This document shows positions 44,546-52,807 of a DNA stretch of 64,000 bases, in pieces. A program made the translations under genes and the position numbers. The stretch covers positions 36,479 to 100,478 of the forward strand of contig JAXLVK010000006.1 of the NCBI GenBank assembly GCA_046329055.1. Reading direction: 5' to 3'. The number at the start of each line of letters is the position of its first letter. Within the stretch, counting starts at the first letter, position 1. The notes beneath the pieces are model-generated. The model saw only the letters and a program-made list of their open reading frames with translations. It was not told the origin of the DNA and made no database searches. Source of the stretch: JADKCL01 sp046329055 (GTDB lineage Bacteria > Bacteroidota > Bacteroidia > J057 > JADKCL01).

Positions 44546-45061
44546 TCAAGAACCCCTGACCTCCTGACGATTTTCCAGGAAGCGGTTGAAGAGCACCAGC
44601 ACCACCGCATTGGCCAGCGCAAAAAAGGCTGACATCAGCAGGCCGATGATGGCAACGGTGAAGATGACATACATGATGATCGCGATCACCCCTCCGATGA
44701 TGCTTCCCGCACTGCCCCAATCCCAGATGTATCCCCCGACATTCCAGAGGAACTCCAAGATCACTTCGAACATGATCGGACCAAATACGGCGAAGAAACC
44801 CAAGACGATGAGGGAGGCGAAGATCGCCGCGAGGAGGATCTTCGCAAATGCCAGTGTCCAGGTCGGTTTCGGGAAAATCAGCGCCACAATGGCCGCCCCA
44901 GCGATCGCACCGACGATCAAGGCAAACACAACTCCAGCGCTGCTGTCACCGGAAATCCTGCTCAGGACGGAATTGAGGGTGGTCGCGATGCCCGCCGCGA
45001 TGGTTTGAAAGAGCAACGCCTCGGCGATGGACCGCCCGAAAATCTTGCCAGTGGAAGCCAT
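44546..45061 (-). CDS. Hypothetical multi-pass membrane protein
   Basis: 171 residues with four or five hydrophobic segments, Gly/Ala-rich (VVFALIVGAIAGAAIVALIF, AKILLAAIFASLIVLGFFAVFG, IIGGVIAIIMYVIFTVAIIGLLM). No charged catalytic motif is visible, and I do not recognise a family. It ends in a short basic cytosolic tail. It lies 51 bp after the OmpA-like gene on the same strand, so the two may be cotranscribed. Confidence 0.6.
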   Translation of the reverse strand: MASTGKIFGRSIAEALLFQTIAAGIATTLNSVLSRISGDSSAGVVFALIVGAIAGAAIVALIFPKPTWTLAFAKILLAAIFASLIVLGFFAVFGPIMFEVILEFLWNVGGYIWDWGSAGSIIGGVIAIIMYVIFTVAIIGLLMSAFFALANAVVLVLFNRFLENRQEVRGS

Positions 45062-45112
45062 GACCGTAAAGGTAAGAGGATATTCCGTCCGGCAATGGGG
45101 CGCGGCCCGCTC

Positions 45113-46192
45113 TTACTTGTTCAGCATCTGCTCGATCTCGTCCAGCTTGGGCGCGATGATGATCTCCGTGCGGCGGTTTTTGCTGCGGCCCTCGGGGGTG
45201 TCGTTGCTGGCTTTCGGGAAAAATTCGCCCTTGCCGCTGGGAGTGACGCGGGCGGCGGGGAGTCCATGGTCCACCGTGAGGATGCGCACCACGCTTGTTG
45301 CACGGATCACGCTCAGGTCCCAGTTGTCCGTGAATCGCTCCGTTTTGATGGGCACATTGTCGGTATGTCCCTCGATGATCAGGTCCAGGTCAGGATACTT
45401 GGCGAGGACGTCGGCGACCTTCGCGAGCGCCTCCTTGCCGAGTTTTTCCACAGCAGCGCTGCCGGACTTGAAGAGCATTTTGTCGCTGATGGCGATATAG
45501 ACCTTGCCGTTGCGCACCTCCACGCTCAGGTCGCTGTCTTGGTAGCCTGTGAGGGCGTTCTTGAGCTTATTGCGCAGGTCCTCCATCGCCTTGTCGCGGG
45601 CATCGATCCGATCCTGGAGTTCCTTGAGGGCTTTTTCCCGGGCCTCGAGTTGCGTGCGGAGTTGCTCGTCCTGGGCGCTGCGGGCGTCGAGCTGGGTTTG
45701 GAGTTCCTTGACGGCTTTCTCCCTGGCTTCCAGCTTGTCCAGCAGTTCCTCGATGGATTTTTCGCGGGCGTCCAGTTCCTGACTCTTTTTCTTGAGGGCG
45801 GCGTCCAGCTTCTCCTTTTCGGACATGGAGGAGTTGGTGATCTGATCGATCTGCGCGAGCAGGTCGGCGTTGCGCTGCTTCAGGTTGGCATTTTCCGACT
45901 TGAGGGTCTTGGATTCTTCCTCGCAGCCCTTGCTGCGGATGGCGAGGTCCTGCATCGCTGCGTCGAGCGTCTTGTTTTGGCTCTCCAACTCCCCGATGCG
46001 CCTGTTGGCGATGTCGAGGTCGCCGTCCAGGCGCTTGGACCGCTCCTCAGCGGCACGGCGGGCTGCATTCTCGGCGGTGAGCTTTTTCTTAGGGACGCAT
46101 GCGGTGAGCCCTGCGATCAATGAAAGGAGCAGCGCCAGGAGGGAAACCCAGCGGATGATGTTGGCCAGTTGAACTCTTGCTGCTTGAGACAT
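45113..46192 (-). CDS. OmpA-family lipoprotein with long coiled coil
   Basis: 359 residues from the ATG at 46190-46192 (MSQAARVQLANIIRW). The lipobox LIAGLTAC indicates a lipoprotein. About 175 residues of coiled coil follow (repeated LEAREKALKELQDRIDARDK-type heptads). The C-terminal OmpA domain binds peptidoglycan (LDLIIEGHTDNVPI, NWDLSVIRATSVVRIL, GKGEFFPKASNDTPEGRSKNRRTEI). It probably links the outer membrane to the cell wall across a long rod. The repeated heptads are visible in the DNA as imperfect repeats. Confidence 0.87.
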   Translation of the reverse strand: MSQAARVQLANIIRWVSLLALLLSLIAGLTACVPKKKLTAENAARRAAEERSKRLDGDLDIANRRIGELESQNKTLDAAMQDLAIRSKGCEEESKTLKSENANLKQRNADLLAQIDQITNSSMSEKEKLDAALKKKSQELDAREKSIEELLDKLEAREKAVKELQTQLDARSAQDEQLRTQLEAREKALKELQDRIDARDKAMEDLRNKLKNALTGYQDSDLSVEVRNGKVYIAISDKMLFKSGSAAVEKLGKEALAKVADVLAKYPDLDLIIEGHTDNVPIKTERFTDNWDLSVIRATSVVRILTVDHGLPAARVTPSGKGEFFPKASNDTPEGRSKNRRTEIIIAPKLDEIEQMLNK

Positions 46193-46439
46193 AAGCACTT
46201 TACTATCGGGCACTGCCTCGTTTTCTAGGCAGGCTTTGAGGTGCGAAAGTCGAGTTTATTCTACAATGTGCTGCGAAGAGTTAACCACATGTGTATCCAT
46301 TAGGCTACAGTGCCCCGACGAGGAATGTGTCCGCATGTGGCGCTGGTGCGGGAAAATTGGAACCGCCATACAGGGATGGACGAGCGTGGATGCCCGCCTA
46401 AGTGTATGTGTATCAGGATGTGGGAGTTCGCGGCTCCCG

Positions 46440-47824
46440 CTACCGTTGGACGAGCCAACGCGTGCGCCAGATGATTTTGCCGTCGTGCTTCACGTGCAGG
46501 AAGTAGGTGCCTTGGTTCAGGTTTTCCATTTTCAGGTTCACCTCAAATGCATCCTTGGTGGAAATTCTCTGGACCAGTCGGCCGACCGCGTCCCATACAT
46601 CGATTTCGAGCGTCTGGTACACAATGTCGTCCGGAATTCCCAGGTAGGCATTTCCGGAATTGGGATTCGGGAACAGGACAAAGTCTTGGATCTCCGAGCC
46701 GCAGAGATGCTGCTCATACAGGTCCCCATTGCAGTCGAGCCGCACGACCATGCCGCTGAAGACAAAGGAGTTCTCGGGCCTGTACCTTCCTGCGATGATC
46801 AATCCGCCATCGGCCGTTTCCTTGACATCATAGATTTGAGCAACGCCACCCGATGCGTACGATTTGTACCACCTGAAGCTGAGATCGGACCTGAGCCTGT
46901 GGGCATAGAAGTTGCCATCTACGGTATAATCGATGCCGAATATCACCACTTCCCCGGTAGCGGTAGGTGCGATCCCTGAAGAGTTGGGCGAGACAGCCGC
47001 CTGCCGGATGAAGCCTTGGTCAAATGTCCATTCGCGGACCAAGTTGTCCTTTCCTAGGCCGAGCAGATGGCCATTGGGTAGGCGGTGAATTTCCGAAAAT
47101 GGGGCGTTGTAGGATGGGGTTGAGAAAATGAACTCGGTGATTGGAATTCCGGTGGAACTGATTTGCGCCAGATGGGACTCATGGTCATCGTAATAGTGGA
47201 CCATCAGGTCACCGTTGGGCAACGGCACCTGAGAGATGGCGGTGATAGAAGTGGGGAGCTGGAATTCCTTCCTCCAAACCTCGTCCCCGTTCAAGTCCAC
47301 GGAAGTGACGAAGGCAAGCATACGGTTAAGCGAGTCCGACCAATAGGTTCCGCAGGCATATACAGCGCCTGATTCAGCAGTGGAGATATGTTGAAGCAAC
47401 GAATTGGGTGGATCATTCAGTCTCTTGGTCCATCGCAGATTGCCATCTGTGCCGATACATTGGATGAAGCCTTGCGTTCGATTGATGGGCAGATTTGGAG
47501 AAAAAGTCGAGCCGGCAGCGAATACAAGGGAATCACCCAGCATAGCAGCTTCCTGAAGCGCGGCTTCCCGGCCCGGAGGTGGGGCATGCACGGACCAAAG
47601 AACCGCTCCCGCGCCATCGATGCGTGTGTAGAGAAGGCTGCTTCGGGAGGCTCCGAAGTCTCCCCCCAGGATGAAATCGCCATTTTCCTGTGGCAATACT
47701 GTGGTGTAGAGCTGGGTGGAGTCTCCTGGGTGGAGTCTCCTGGGTAAAACTTCATCCAGCCCCTTTGGGAATGGCTTTGGAAGCAGAGGAAAAGCAAGGC
47801 AATGACTGAAATGGCACGAATCAT
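46440..47824 (-). pseudogene. T9SS-sorted secreted propeller-like protein, frameshifted by a 14-bp duplication
   Basis: The downstream frame encodes about 440 residues with repeated DGAGAVLWSV, DGNLRWTKRL, NGDEVWRKEF and FRWYKSY blades (a propeller of the PQQ-like kind) and a sorting domain (VLFPNPNSGNAYL, WDAVGRLVQRI, GTYFLHV). The signal peptide MIRAISVIALLFLCFQSHSQ lies in another frame, starting at the ATG at 47824. Between them AGGAGACTCCACCC is present twice in tandem; removing one copy joins MKFYPGDSTQ to LYTTVLPQENGDF in one frame. So an intact gene would be 47824 to 46440. The long open frame reaching 47921 has no signal peptide and is not the real start. Confidence 0.75.
47712..47745 (-). 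repeat. 14-bp tandem duplication causing the frameshift
   Basis: The 14-bp unit GGGTGGAGTCTCCT (plus strand) occurs at 47714-47727 and again at 47728-47741, with partial matches on both sides (CT before, GGGT after). Two copies put the signal peptide out of frame; one or four copies would restore it. It is the right shape for slipped-strand change. Confidence 0.9.
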
Positions 47825-47860
47825 TGGCCTTTTGGTGTAGAGTGTTGTAGGTAAGATACC

Positions 47861-47899
47861 AAAAAAAACGCTCCCTAGAGCATTGAGCCTGTGGGAGCG
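47861..47899 (-). terminator. Intrinsic terminator of candidate sRNA A
   Basis: Minus-strand stem CGCTCCC (47899-47893) with GGGAGCG (47875-47869) around a 17-base loop, followed by eight T. It stands upstream of the frameshifted T9SS gene, so it ends a transcript coming from the right. Confidence 0.8.
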
Positions 47900-48044
47900 C
47901 TTCAGCAAATCCTTTATTCAAGGCTGCTGTTAAAAGAACGAATCACTTAATTCTAAACTATCACTAAAAGATGAATGGGTAAAGAACGTCACTTAATTCA
48001 CTTAAACTTTGGCAGCCATCGTAACCAAGGGTTATCGCTGACTA
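47861..48044 (-). ncRNA. Candidate small RNA A (about 184 nt)
   Basis: On the minus strand a promoter-like TTTG-N19-CATATTTG (48082-48052) is followed by about 184 bases with no credible reading frame, ending in an intrinsic terminator. The body has two copies of AATTAAGTGA followed by GTTCTTT-like text. A diverged copy with promoter, AATTAAGTGAAGTTCTTT and terminal hairpin in the same order lies about 380 bp upstream (sRNA B). I cannot name the family; it does not show obvious 6S, tmRNA, SRP or RNase P features. The 5' end is estimated from the promoter. Confidence 0.5.
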
Positions 48045-48051
48045 TCTGATA

Positions 48052-48082
48052 CAAATATGCGGGGTTTTTGCGGGGTGGCAAA
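48052..48082 (-). promoter_or_regulatory. Promoter of candidate sRNA A
   Basis: TTTG (48082-48079), 19-bp spacer, CATATTTG (48059-48052); only the first base of the -7 box differs from TAnnTTTG. The -33 context TTTGCC and the spacing are shared with copy B. Confidence 0.5.
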
Positions 48083-48263
48083 GCCGATTTTGGGTCATTC
48101 TTACAAATAAAGTTCAGGAATGATGCGCTCTATTGATCGAATTGCCTGTTTAAATGATTAGAATGATGAATCATTTTTATAAAAAGAGACTTCGGGGCTT
48201 CGAAATTATTTTGAGCAGTAGAGCGCTAGAGGGGATTGGGGGCGGATCGGGGTTGGGGAGGGG

Positions 48264-48304
48264 CCAAAATGAGCGATCCCCCGATTCGTAAACCGGGGGA
48301 TCGC
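48264..48304 (-). terminator. Strong hairpin at the 3' end of candidate sRNA B
   Basis: Perfect 11-bp stem GCGATCCCCCG (48273-48283) and CGGGGGATCGC (48294-48304) with a 10-base loop. On the minus strand TCATTTTGG follows, a short T-run; on the plus strand GATTCTTTTAT follows. Terminator use is likely, direction less sure than for copy A. Confidence 0.55.
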
Positions 48305-48415
48305 GAGAGATTCTTTTATGAGAGGAAAGCTAAAAGAACGTCTAAACAAATGCTACTAAAACGGTTTTCAAAAAGAACTTCACTTAATTTTCTAGACTCA
48401 CTGGCTGAGTCATTG
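48266..48415 (-). ncRNA. Candidate small RNA B (about 150 nt)
   Basis: Second, diverged copy of the sRNA A unit on the same strand. It shares a TTTTGCC -33 region with 19-bp spacing, AATTAAGTGAAGTTCTTTTT, TTTTAGTAGCATTTGTTTAGACGTTCTTTTAG (sRNA A has TTTTAGTGATAGTTTAGA and CGTTCTTTTA), and a closing hairpin. The -7 box (CATCTTTA) is weaker than in A. A long plus-strand reading frame across it (48236-48478) has no family look and contains the terminator hairpin, so I treat this copy as noncoding. Confidence 0.4.
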
Positions 48416-48422
48416 CATGGTG

Positions 48423-48454
48423 TAAAGATGGGGGGATCTCCTGGGATGGCAAAA
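48423..48454 (-). promoter_or_regulatory. Promoter-like site of candidate sRNA B
   Basis: TTTTG (48454-48450), 19-bp spacer, CATCTTTA (48430-48423). Same spacing and TTTGCC -33 context as copy A; the -7 box has two mismatches to TAnnTTTG, so activity may be low. Confidence 0.35.
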
Positions 48455-48630
48455 GGGACTTTCTACCCATTCTTATAGAATGAATTTTGGGTATGTGCTT
48501 TCCATTCCGATTTGGGCTTACTTGTGGCTGATTTTGTGCATTATTTTTACAAGCAAAGTATCGATTTTGCGCGGTGAAAAATTTTGGGACGTGATCAGAG
48601 AAATGCCCTCTCCGGGGGCAAATTCCCCCT

Positions 48631-49053
48631 ATGAAACGAGTTAAGGCGGAATCGGCGGCGTGTTCTTCAAGTGCAAGGACCCCGAGGCAACCAAGCAATG
48701 GCATGAGCGTCACCTGGGCATCCCCCGCGAGCGCGGGGCATAGCTTCAACTGGTCCGATGGCTACGAAGGCAAGGAAAACAAAGGCTGCACAGCTTGGAC
48801 TACCTTCAGTGAGGGCACGAAGCACTTCGGCGATGGCCCGCAGGAGTTCATGATCAATTACCGTGTCGATGACCTGAAGGGATTGCTGGAAGCCCTGCAA
48901 TCGGAAGGCGTCACGGTCCTCGGCGAAATCGCAGAATACGAATTACGGCAAATTTGTTCATATCCTGACCGTGACGGTCGCAAGGTCGAGTTGTGGGAGC
49001 CTGCTGGAGGTGACGCTGCAGATGCGAGACCAAGCCGTTTTGAAATAAACTGA
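48631..49053 (+). pseudogene. VOC (glyoxalase-fold) family gene with several frameshifts
   Basis: The pieces of a normal VOC protein occur in different frames: GGIGGVFFKCKDPEATKQWHERHLGIP in the frame of 48645, then SFNWSDGYEGKENKGCTAW ... GPQEFMINYRVDDLKGLLEALQSEGVTVLGEIAEYE in the frame of the ATG at 48631, then NYGKFVHIL in a third frame, then DRDGRKVELWEPAG back in the second. At least four indels are needed, and frame 48645 meets a stop before the middle part. Intact family members are about 125-residue metal-binding dioxygenases or isomerases. It lies next to the sRNA copies and a transporter with a damaged 5' end. Confidence 0.7.
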
Positions 49054-49139
49054 TTGACTTGATGCAGATTAGCCTTATTCGGAACGAAGTTGGATAGTTA
49101 TGGCCATTTTGGTCGTAGCAAGCCTTTTCTTGGGGGCAG

Positions 49140-50501
49140 GTGGTGGGCATTCTCGGGGGGCGGCTGCTCTTGCCACTTGTGATGGAGGATTTCTCCTCGG
49201 CGACCGAAATTATGGAGTTGTTTTCCATGGCGGGGATCGTGGTGGCGATTCCGGCGGGCCTGCTGATGGACAAGTGGCTGGATGGAAAAATCACCGTGTT
49301 GGCGGGATGGCTGCTCCTACTTCCGGTGGGTTTGATTCAAAGTCTGGGTTGGGCATCGCCTCCATTGCTGTTGTTGCTGCTTTTTGCCTTGGCAATTGCC
49401 ATCATGACGATTGGGAACGTGGTCTGCATGGTTTCGATGCTCAAGGGCCCAGGCCGCAGCGTGGCGAGTGGCGTGGCATTCTTCGGGGTTGCGATCAATT
49501 TCGGGCTGTTCAATGGGTCCATGGTCACAGGATACCTGGTGCCCTCGGGGCTGGGTGCATTTTCTTGGGACATATTTTTGGGAATTGCGTTGATTGCCAG
49601 TCTGATCTGGGGGCTAGGGAGCCTCTATGGCCTGCCAATGGGAGGGTCGGAGCAATCCATCCGCTGGGGTAGGCAATTGCTGGCCTTCCTTGGGCTTTTG
49701 GCTGGGACCGGGCTCATCTGCGCAGCCTTGTCGGGGATAGATGAGGGCTTGCCTCCGGGCGCAGAGGAGTGGGCTAACACCTTCTTACTGATTCTGCTGC
49801 TGGTGATCGGGATTGTGTGGTGGCTCCGTCCTGACCCTGCGAATTGGCGGCGAAACCTCGCCATCCTGCTTCCTATGCTATTGGTTCGAATCGGATTCGA
49901 GTCCATTTACAAGTTGCCAGTGGAGTTGAACCTGTGGGGGCTTACATTGAACGAATTGGAAATCGGGCGGGTGCGGGTGTTGGTGATGGCGGCATTTCTA
50001 CTGTACTATGGGTTTTGGCTGCGCAGGGATCGCCGAAAAACTGAGCGGAGATCCACGCCAACCTTTGAGAAGCAGCTGCTGCTCGGTGGCGGATTCGCTA
50101 TGGCCTTGACCATGGTTTCCTTGGATGGTGCAAAAGATCCTTTTTCGGCCATGTGGGCGATCATCTTCTATGCCGTGGCGGAGGCATTGCTCACTCCTGC
50201 GTCGATCAGCCTCCTGTCCCGGATTGGCGACGATCGCCGTCAGGCCTCCGGCCTTGCGCTCCTGATGTATGCCACTGGCATTGGAAAGCTCATCATGGTC
50301 GTGATTTTGAAGGACAAGAGGCGGATCATTGCCAATGACGGGGAGCTCGGTATTTATTGGCTGGAATGGATTCTGGCCTTAGTGGTTTTGTTGGCCTCGG
50401 CATTCCTTTGGTTTCGATTGAGTGCATTGCGTGGCGAGCTGGCGAAGGAGGCACCACATGGCCCGGAAGACAACGAAGGAGAACTGCCAAATGAAAAGTA
50501 A
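49140..50501 (+). CDS. MFS-like membrane transporter (first of two), 5' end possibly frameshifted
   Basis: 453 residues with about 12 hydrophobic helices in two halves (VGILGGRLLLPLVMEDFSSATEIM, GIVVAIPAGLLMDKWLDG, ALLTPASISLLSRIGDDRRQASGLALLMYATGIGKL). The latter resembles the proton-dependent oligopeptide (POT/PTR2) branch of the major facilitator family. The frame opens with GTG at 49140 in the middle of the first helix. The ATG at 49100 in another frame encodes MAILVVASLFLGAG, a fitting first half of that helix, so a one- or two-base change in the G-rich stretch 49128-49160 is likely. It overlaps the second transporter gene by 11 bp. Confidence 0.65.
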   Translation: MVGILGGRLLLPLVMEDFSSATEIMELFSMAGIVVAIPAGLLMDKWLDGKITVLAGWLLLLPVGLIQSLGWASPPLLLLLLFALAIAIMTIGNVVCMVSMLKGPGRSVASGVAFFGVAINFGLFNGSMVTGYLVPSGLGAFSWDIFLGIALIASLIWGLGSLYGLPMGGSEQSIRWGRQLLAFLGLLAGTGLICAALSGIDEGLPPGAEEWANTFLLILLLVIGIVWWLRPDPANWRRNLAILLPMLLVRIGFESIYKLPVELNLWGLTLNELEIGRVRVLVMAAFLLYYGFWLRRDRRKTERRSTPTFEKQLLLGGGFAMALTMVSLDGAKDPFSAMWAIIFYAVAEALLTPASISLLSRIGDDRRQASGLALLMYATGIGKLIMVVILKDKRRIIANDGELGIYWLEWILALVVLLASAFLWFRLSALRGELAKEAPHGPEDNEGELPNEK

Positions 50502-51924
50502 CATGATGGAAATCGAACAGGAACCTCAGGCGCCTGGGCGAGCATGGCTGCCGCTATTCATCGGGGTGAGTGCATTCATTGCAAACCTGATGAATTCCTT
50601 GTCTCGAGGTATCCTGGTGTTCTTTCTGATGACAATTACGAAAGAAGACCTGACCGAGTCTTTTTCTCTGGACTACTACGTCCTATTGCCGATCGCGGGG
50701 CTCATGGGCGGCTTGTTGATCGATACTTTTCTCGATCAGCGATGGGGCGTTGTGGTCGGATTCATGTCCATTGGACTTGGATTCTTCTTGCTGGGTACCC
50801 ACGGCGGTAGTTGGAGCCTTCCGATGGCTGGGGCATGCCTGATGGTCGGATTTGGAACCGGCAAGGTGGCAAAGCTGGCCTACTTCGGAAACTTCATCAG
50901 GACGCAGGGGTTCGCCCTAGAGGGCGGCTATGCATTGTTCGGTTTAGCGTTCAGCTTGGCTGCAATCTTGACCGGACTAGCTATTACGTTCCTGCTGGAT
51001 CAAAGCCAATGGCTGGTGGGCGGACTGATGCTAGGAACCGGGGCATTGTCCATCGCGATAGGAGTGGTGTGGATGGCCGGTATCCTGATGGGTTGGTTGC
51101 CCGATTCGCAAATGGAGATTCCGAATCCAAGCAGAAATAGGAAGATCGGAGCGCTCGGGATCATACTCTTGGTGCCTGTGATGATGGGGCTCACTTGGCT
51201 CTTGCATATCATCCCGTTCAAGAACTTTGGTTTGGTACTGGTTTCAGCCTCCCTATTGGCCGTCATCGGCGGATTCATTTACGTTTTTCGACAACCGGGG
51301 ATCAATGTCGCGAGAAGAAATGCGATTCTGGCTGTATTGCTATTGGGACAGATGCTGAACAGGACTATGATGGGGATTTGGTACAACATGAATTTTTTGC
51401 AGAATGGATCCAGTGACCTGCTGAGCGTGAATGGAATTCAGAACATTGGCTTGGCGGTCTTTGGAATCGCGTTGGGAGCGCTCTTGCTGCTGGTGGGCAG
51501 CGGGAAGCGCAGGGACTTGGGTGGCAACGGAGTCGGAATGTTGGTCGGAATTGGTTTGCAGGTCCTCTTCGTTGGTTTGGGGCCGATCATCGTCTCGATC
51601 TTTCCAGATTCGGTGGTGATCGTCATTTTCTTGCTGCTCATCAGCGGCCTTGGGGATACGCTGTGGAGCACCTTCGCAAACGGCACGATGTGGCGCCTCA
51701 GTCCACCGCAGTTCAGGACGACGACCTTTGCCTTGTTCATGGCGATGCCTTCGCTCGGAGTGCTGTGGATTCAGGACCGCCCAATGGACATCGGAGGTAA
51801 GCCGATTTTGGGATTGGGCATCTGGGAAATCACGATCCTTGCCGTTGGGATAGGGCTTGCGGTCGGTTTATGGGCCTTGCTCCGCAATGACTCGCAATCG
51901 GTAGAAGTCTTCGGCAAGGAATAA
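50491..51924 (+). CDS. MFS/POT-like membrane transporter (second of two)
   Basis: 477 residues from the ATG at 50491 (MKSNMMEIEQEPQ; ATG at 50503 also possible). About 12-13 membrane helices with POT-like elements: GVSAFIANLMNSLSRGILVFFL, LPIAGLMGGLLIDTFLDQRWGVVVG, FGTGKVAKLAYFGNFIRTQGFALEGGYALFG, and late LSPPQFRTTTFALFMAMPSLG. It is inner-membrane, perhaps taking up small peptides or related compounds. It overlaps the first transporter gene, so the two are cotranscribed and may work as a pair. Its stop is 4 bp from the convergent SIR2-domain gene. Confidence 0.72.
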   Translation: MKSNMMEIEQEPQAPGRAWLPLFIGVSAFIANLMNSLSRGILVFFLMTITKEDLTESFSLDYYVLLPIAGLMGGLLIDTFLDQRWGVVVGFMSIGLGFFLLGTHGGSWSLPMAGACLMVGFGTGKVAKLAYFGNFIRTQGFALEGGYALFGLAFSLAAILTGLAITFLLDQSQWLVGGLMLGTGALSIAIGVVWMAGILMGWLPDSQMEIPNPSRNRKIGALGIILLVPVMMGLTWLLHIIPFKNFGLVLVSASLLAVIGGFIYVFRQPGINVARRNAILAVLLLGQMLNRTMMGIWYNMNFLQNGSSDLLSVNGIQNIGLAVFGIALGALLLLVGSGKRRDLGGNGVGMLVGIGLQVLFVGLGPIIVSIFPDSVVIVIFLLLISGLGDTLWSTFANGTMWRLSPPQFRTTTFALFMAMPSLGVLWIQDRPMDIGGKPILGLGIWEITILAVGIGLAVGLWALLRNDSQSVEVFGKE

Positions 51925-51928
51925 GCCC

Positions 51929-52807
51929 TCAAGCCCGGTCCACCAAATCCAGCGCGTGCTTATACATCTGCTTCCAGTCGTTGTTCACGACGGGCAGGGC
52001 GATGCAGCTCACTCCGCAGGCGCAGAGCAGGTCGATGCGGGGCTTGATCGAGGCGGCCTCCGGAGCGGGGTACATATAAACAACCTTGTTCAGGAATGGC
52101 CTCGTCGAATTGTTGAAAAAGCGGCCGCGCAGGTTCAGCAGCAGCCACAGGTGCATCTCCACGAAGTCCATGTTCAGGCCGAGGATATACACGTCGCTCA
52201 TGAAAAAATGGTCGATCCAGGTGCGGATTTCCCGGTCGCCCTCCCGCAGGCGCTTCGTGAGCGGCTCGAAACTCAAGTCCTTGAATTTCAGACCCACCGT
52301 CACATAGTTGCGGATGCTCTGCAAGTAGCCCGCGTATTGATGGTAGCCCAGCAGGATGCTACCGGGGGCATGGCACTCTCCATGGATATGCCAAATGATC
52401 TTGTTCCCGGCCTTGCGCCGCCGGATCACCGAATACTTGCTGCCCTTCACCGGAGGGATCACCTTGGAGTATTTCACCCCGCCCTGAACCGTCGCCTCCA
52501 GGTTGTAATCATAATTGGTGGTGAGGATCTCGTCGATGTTCAGCTTCATCGCCTGACGGTGCAGGTCATTGGCCTTCACGTTTCGGACGAGCTTGGCGAT
52601 CAGTTCCTTGATCTTGACCTCCGGATGCGCCTGATAGCTCACGAGGCGGAGGTAGAGCTCCTCGTACAGCAGCGGAAACGGTTTGTCCTCCAATGCAATC
52701 GCATTGGCCATGCCGGTTTGATCCAGCAGGTCATCCATGAGGTTTCTCCAGGAGTAGTTGTTGTCTATCCGGTTGACCCCGTTTCCCAGCAAGAGGACTT
52801 TCCTCAT
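51929..52807 (-). CDS. SIR2-like domain protein (possible NADase)
   Basis: 292 residues. SIR2-family nucleotide-site motifs: LLLGNGVNRI (residues 5-14), ILTTNYDYNLE (Thr96-Asp100), WHIHGE with the likely catalytic His at 140 or 142, and LGYHQYAGYL. The N-terminus goes straight into the fold, with no signal peptide and no extra effector domain. Stand-alone SIR2-like proteins in bacterial defence systems cleave NAD+; others are deacylases. Its ATG overlaps the stop of an upstream lipoprotein gene by 4 bp. Assignment is by motif; activity is inferred. Confidence 0.75.
   Translation of the reverse strand: MRKVLLLGNGVNRIDNNYSWRNLMDDLLDQTGMANAIALEDKPFPLLYEELYLRLVSYQAHPEVKIKELIAKLVRNVKANDLHRQAMKLNIDEILTTNYDYNLEATVQGGVKYSKVIPPVKGSKYSVIRRRKAGNKIIWHIHGECHAPGSILLGYHQYAGYLQSIRNYVTVGLKFKDLSFEPLTKRLREGDREIRTWIDHFFMSDVYILGLNMDFVEMHLWLLLNLRGRFFNNSTRPFLNKVVYMYPAPEAASIKPRIDLLCACGVSCIALPVVNNDWKQMYKHALDLVDRA

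Noticed and set aside
48236..48478. 80-residue plus-strand frame over candidate sRNA B
   Set aside because: It runs through the perfect terminator hairpin, and the other copy of the unit does not conserve the frame.
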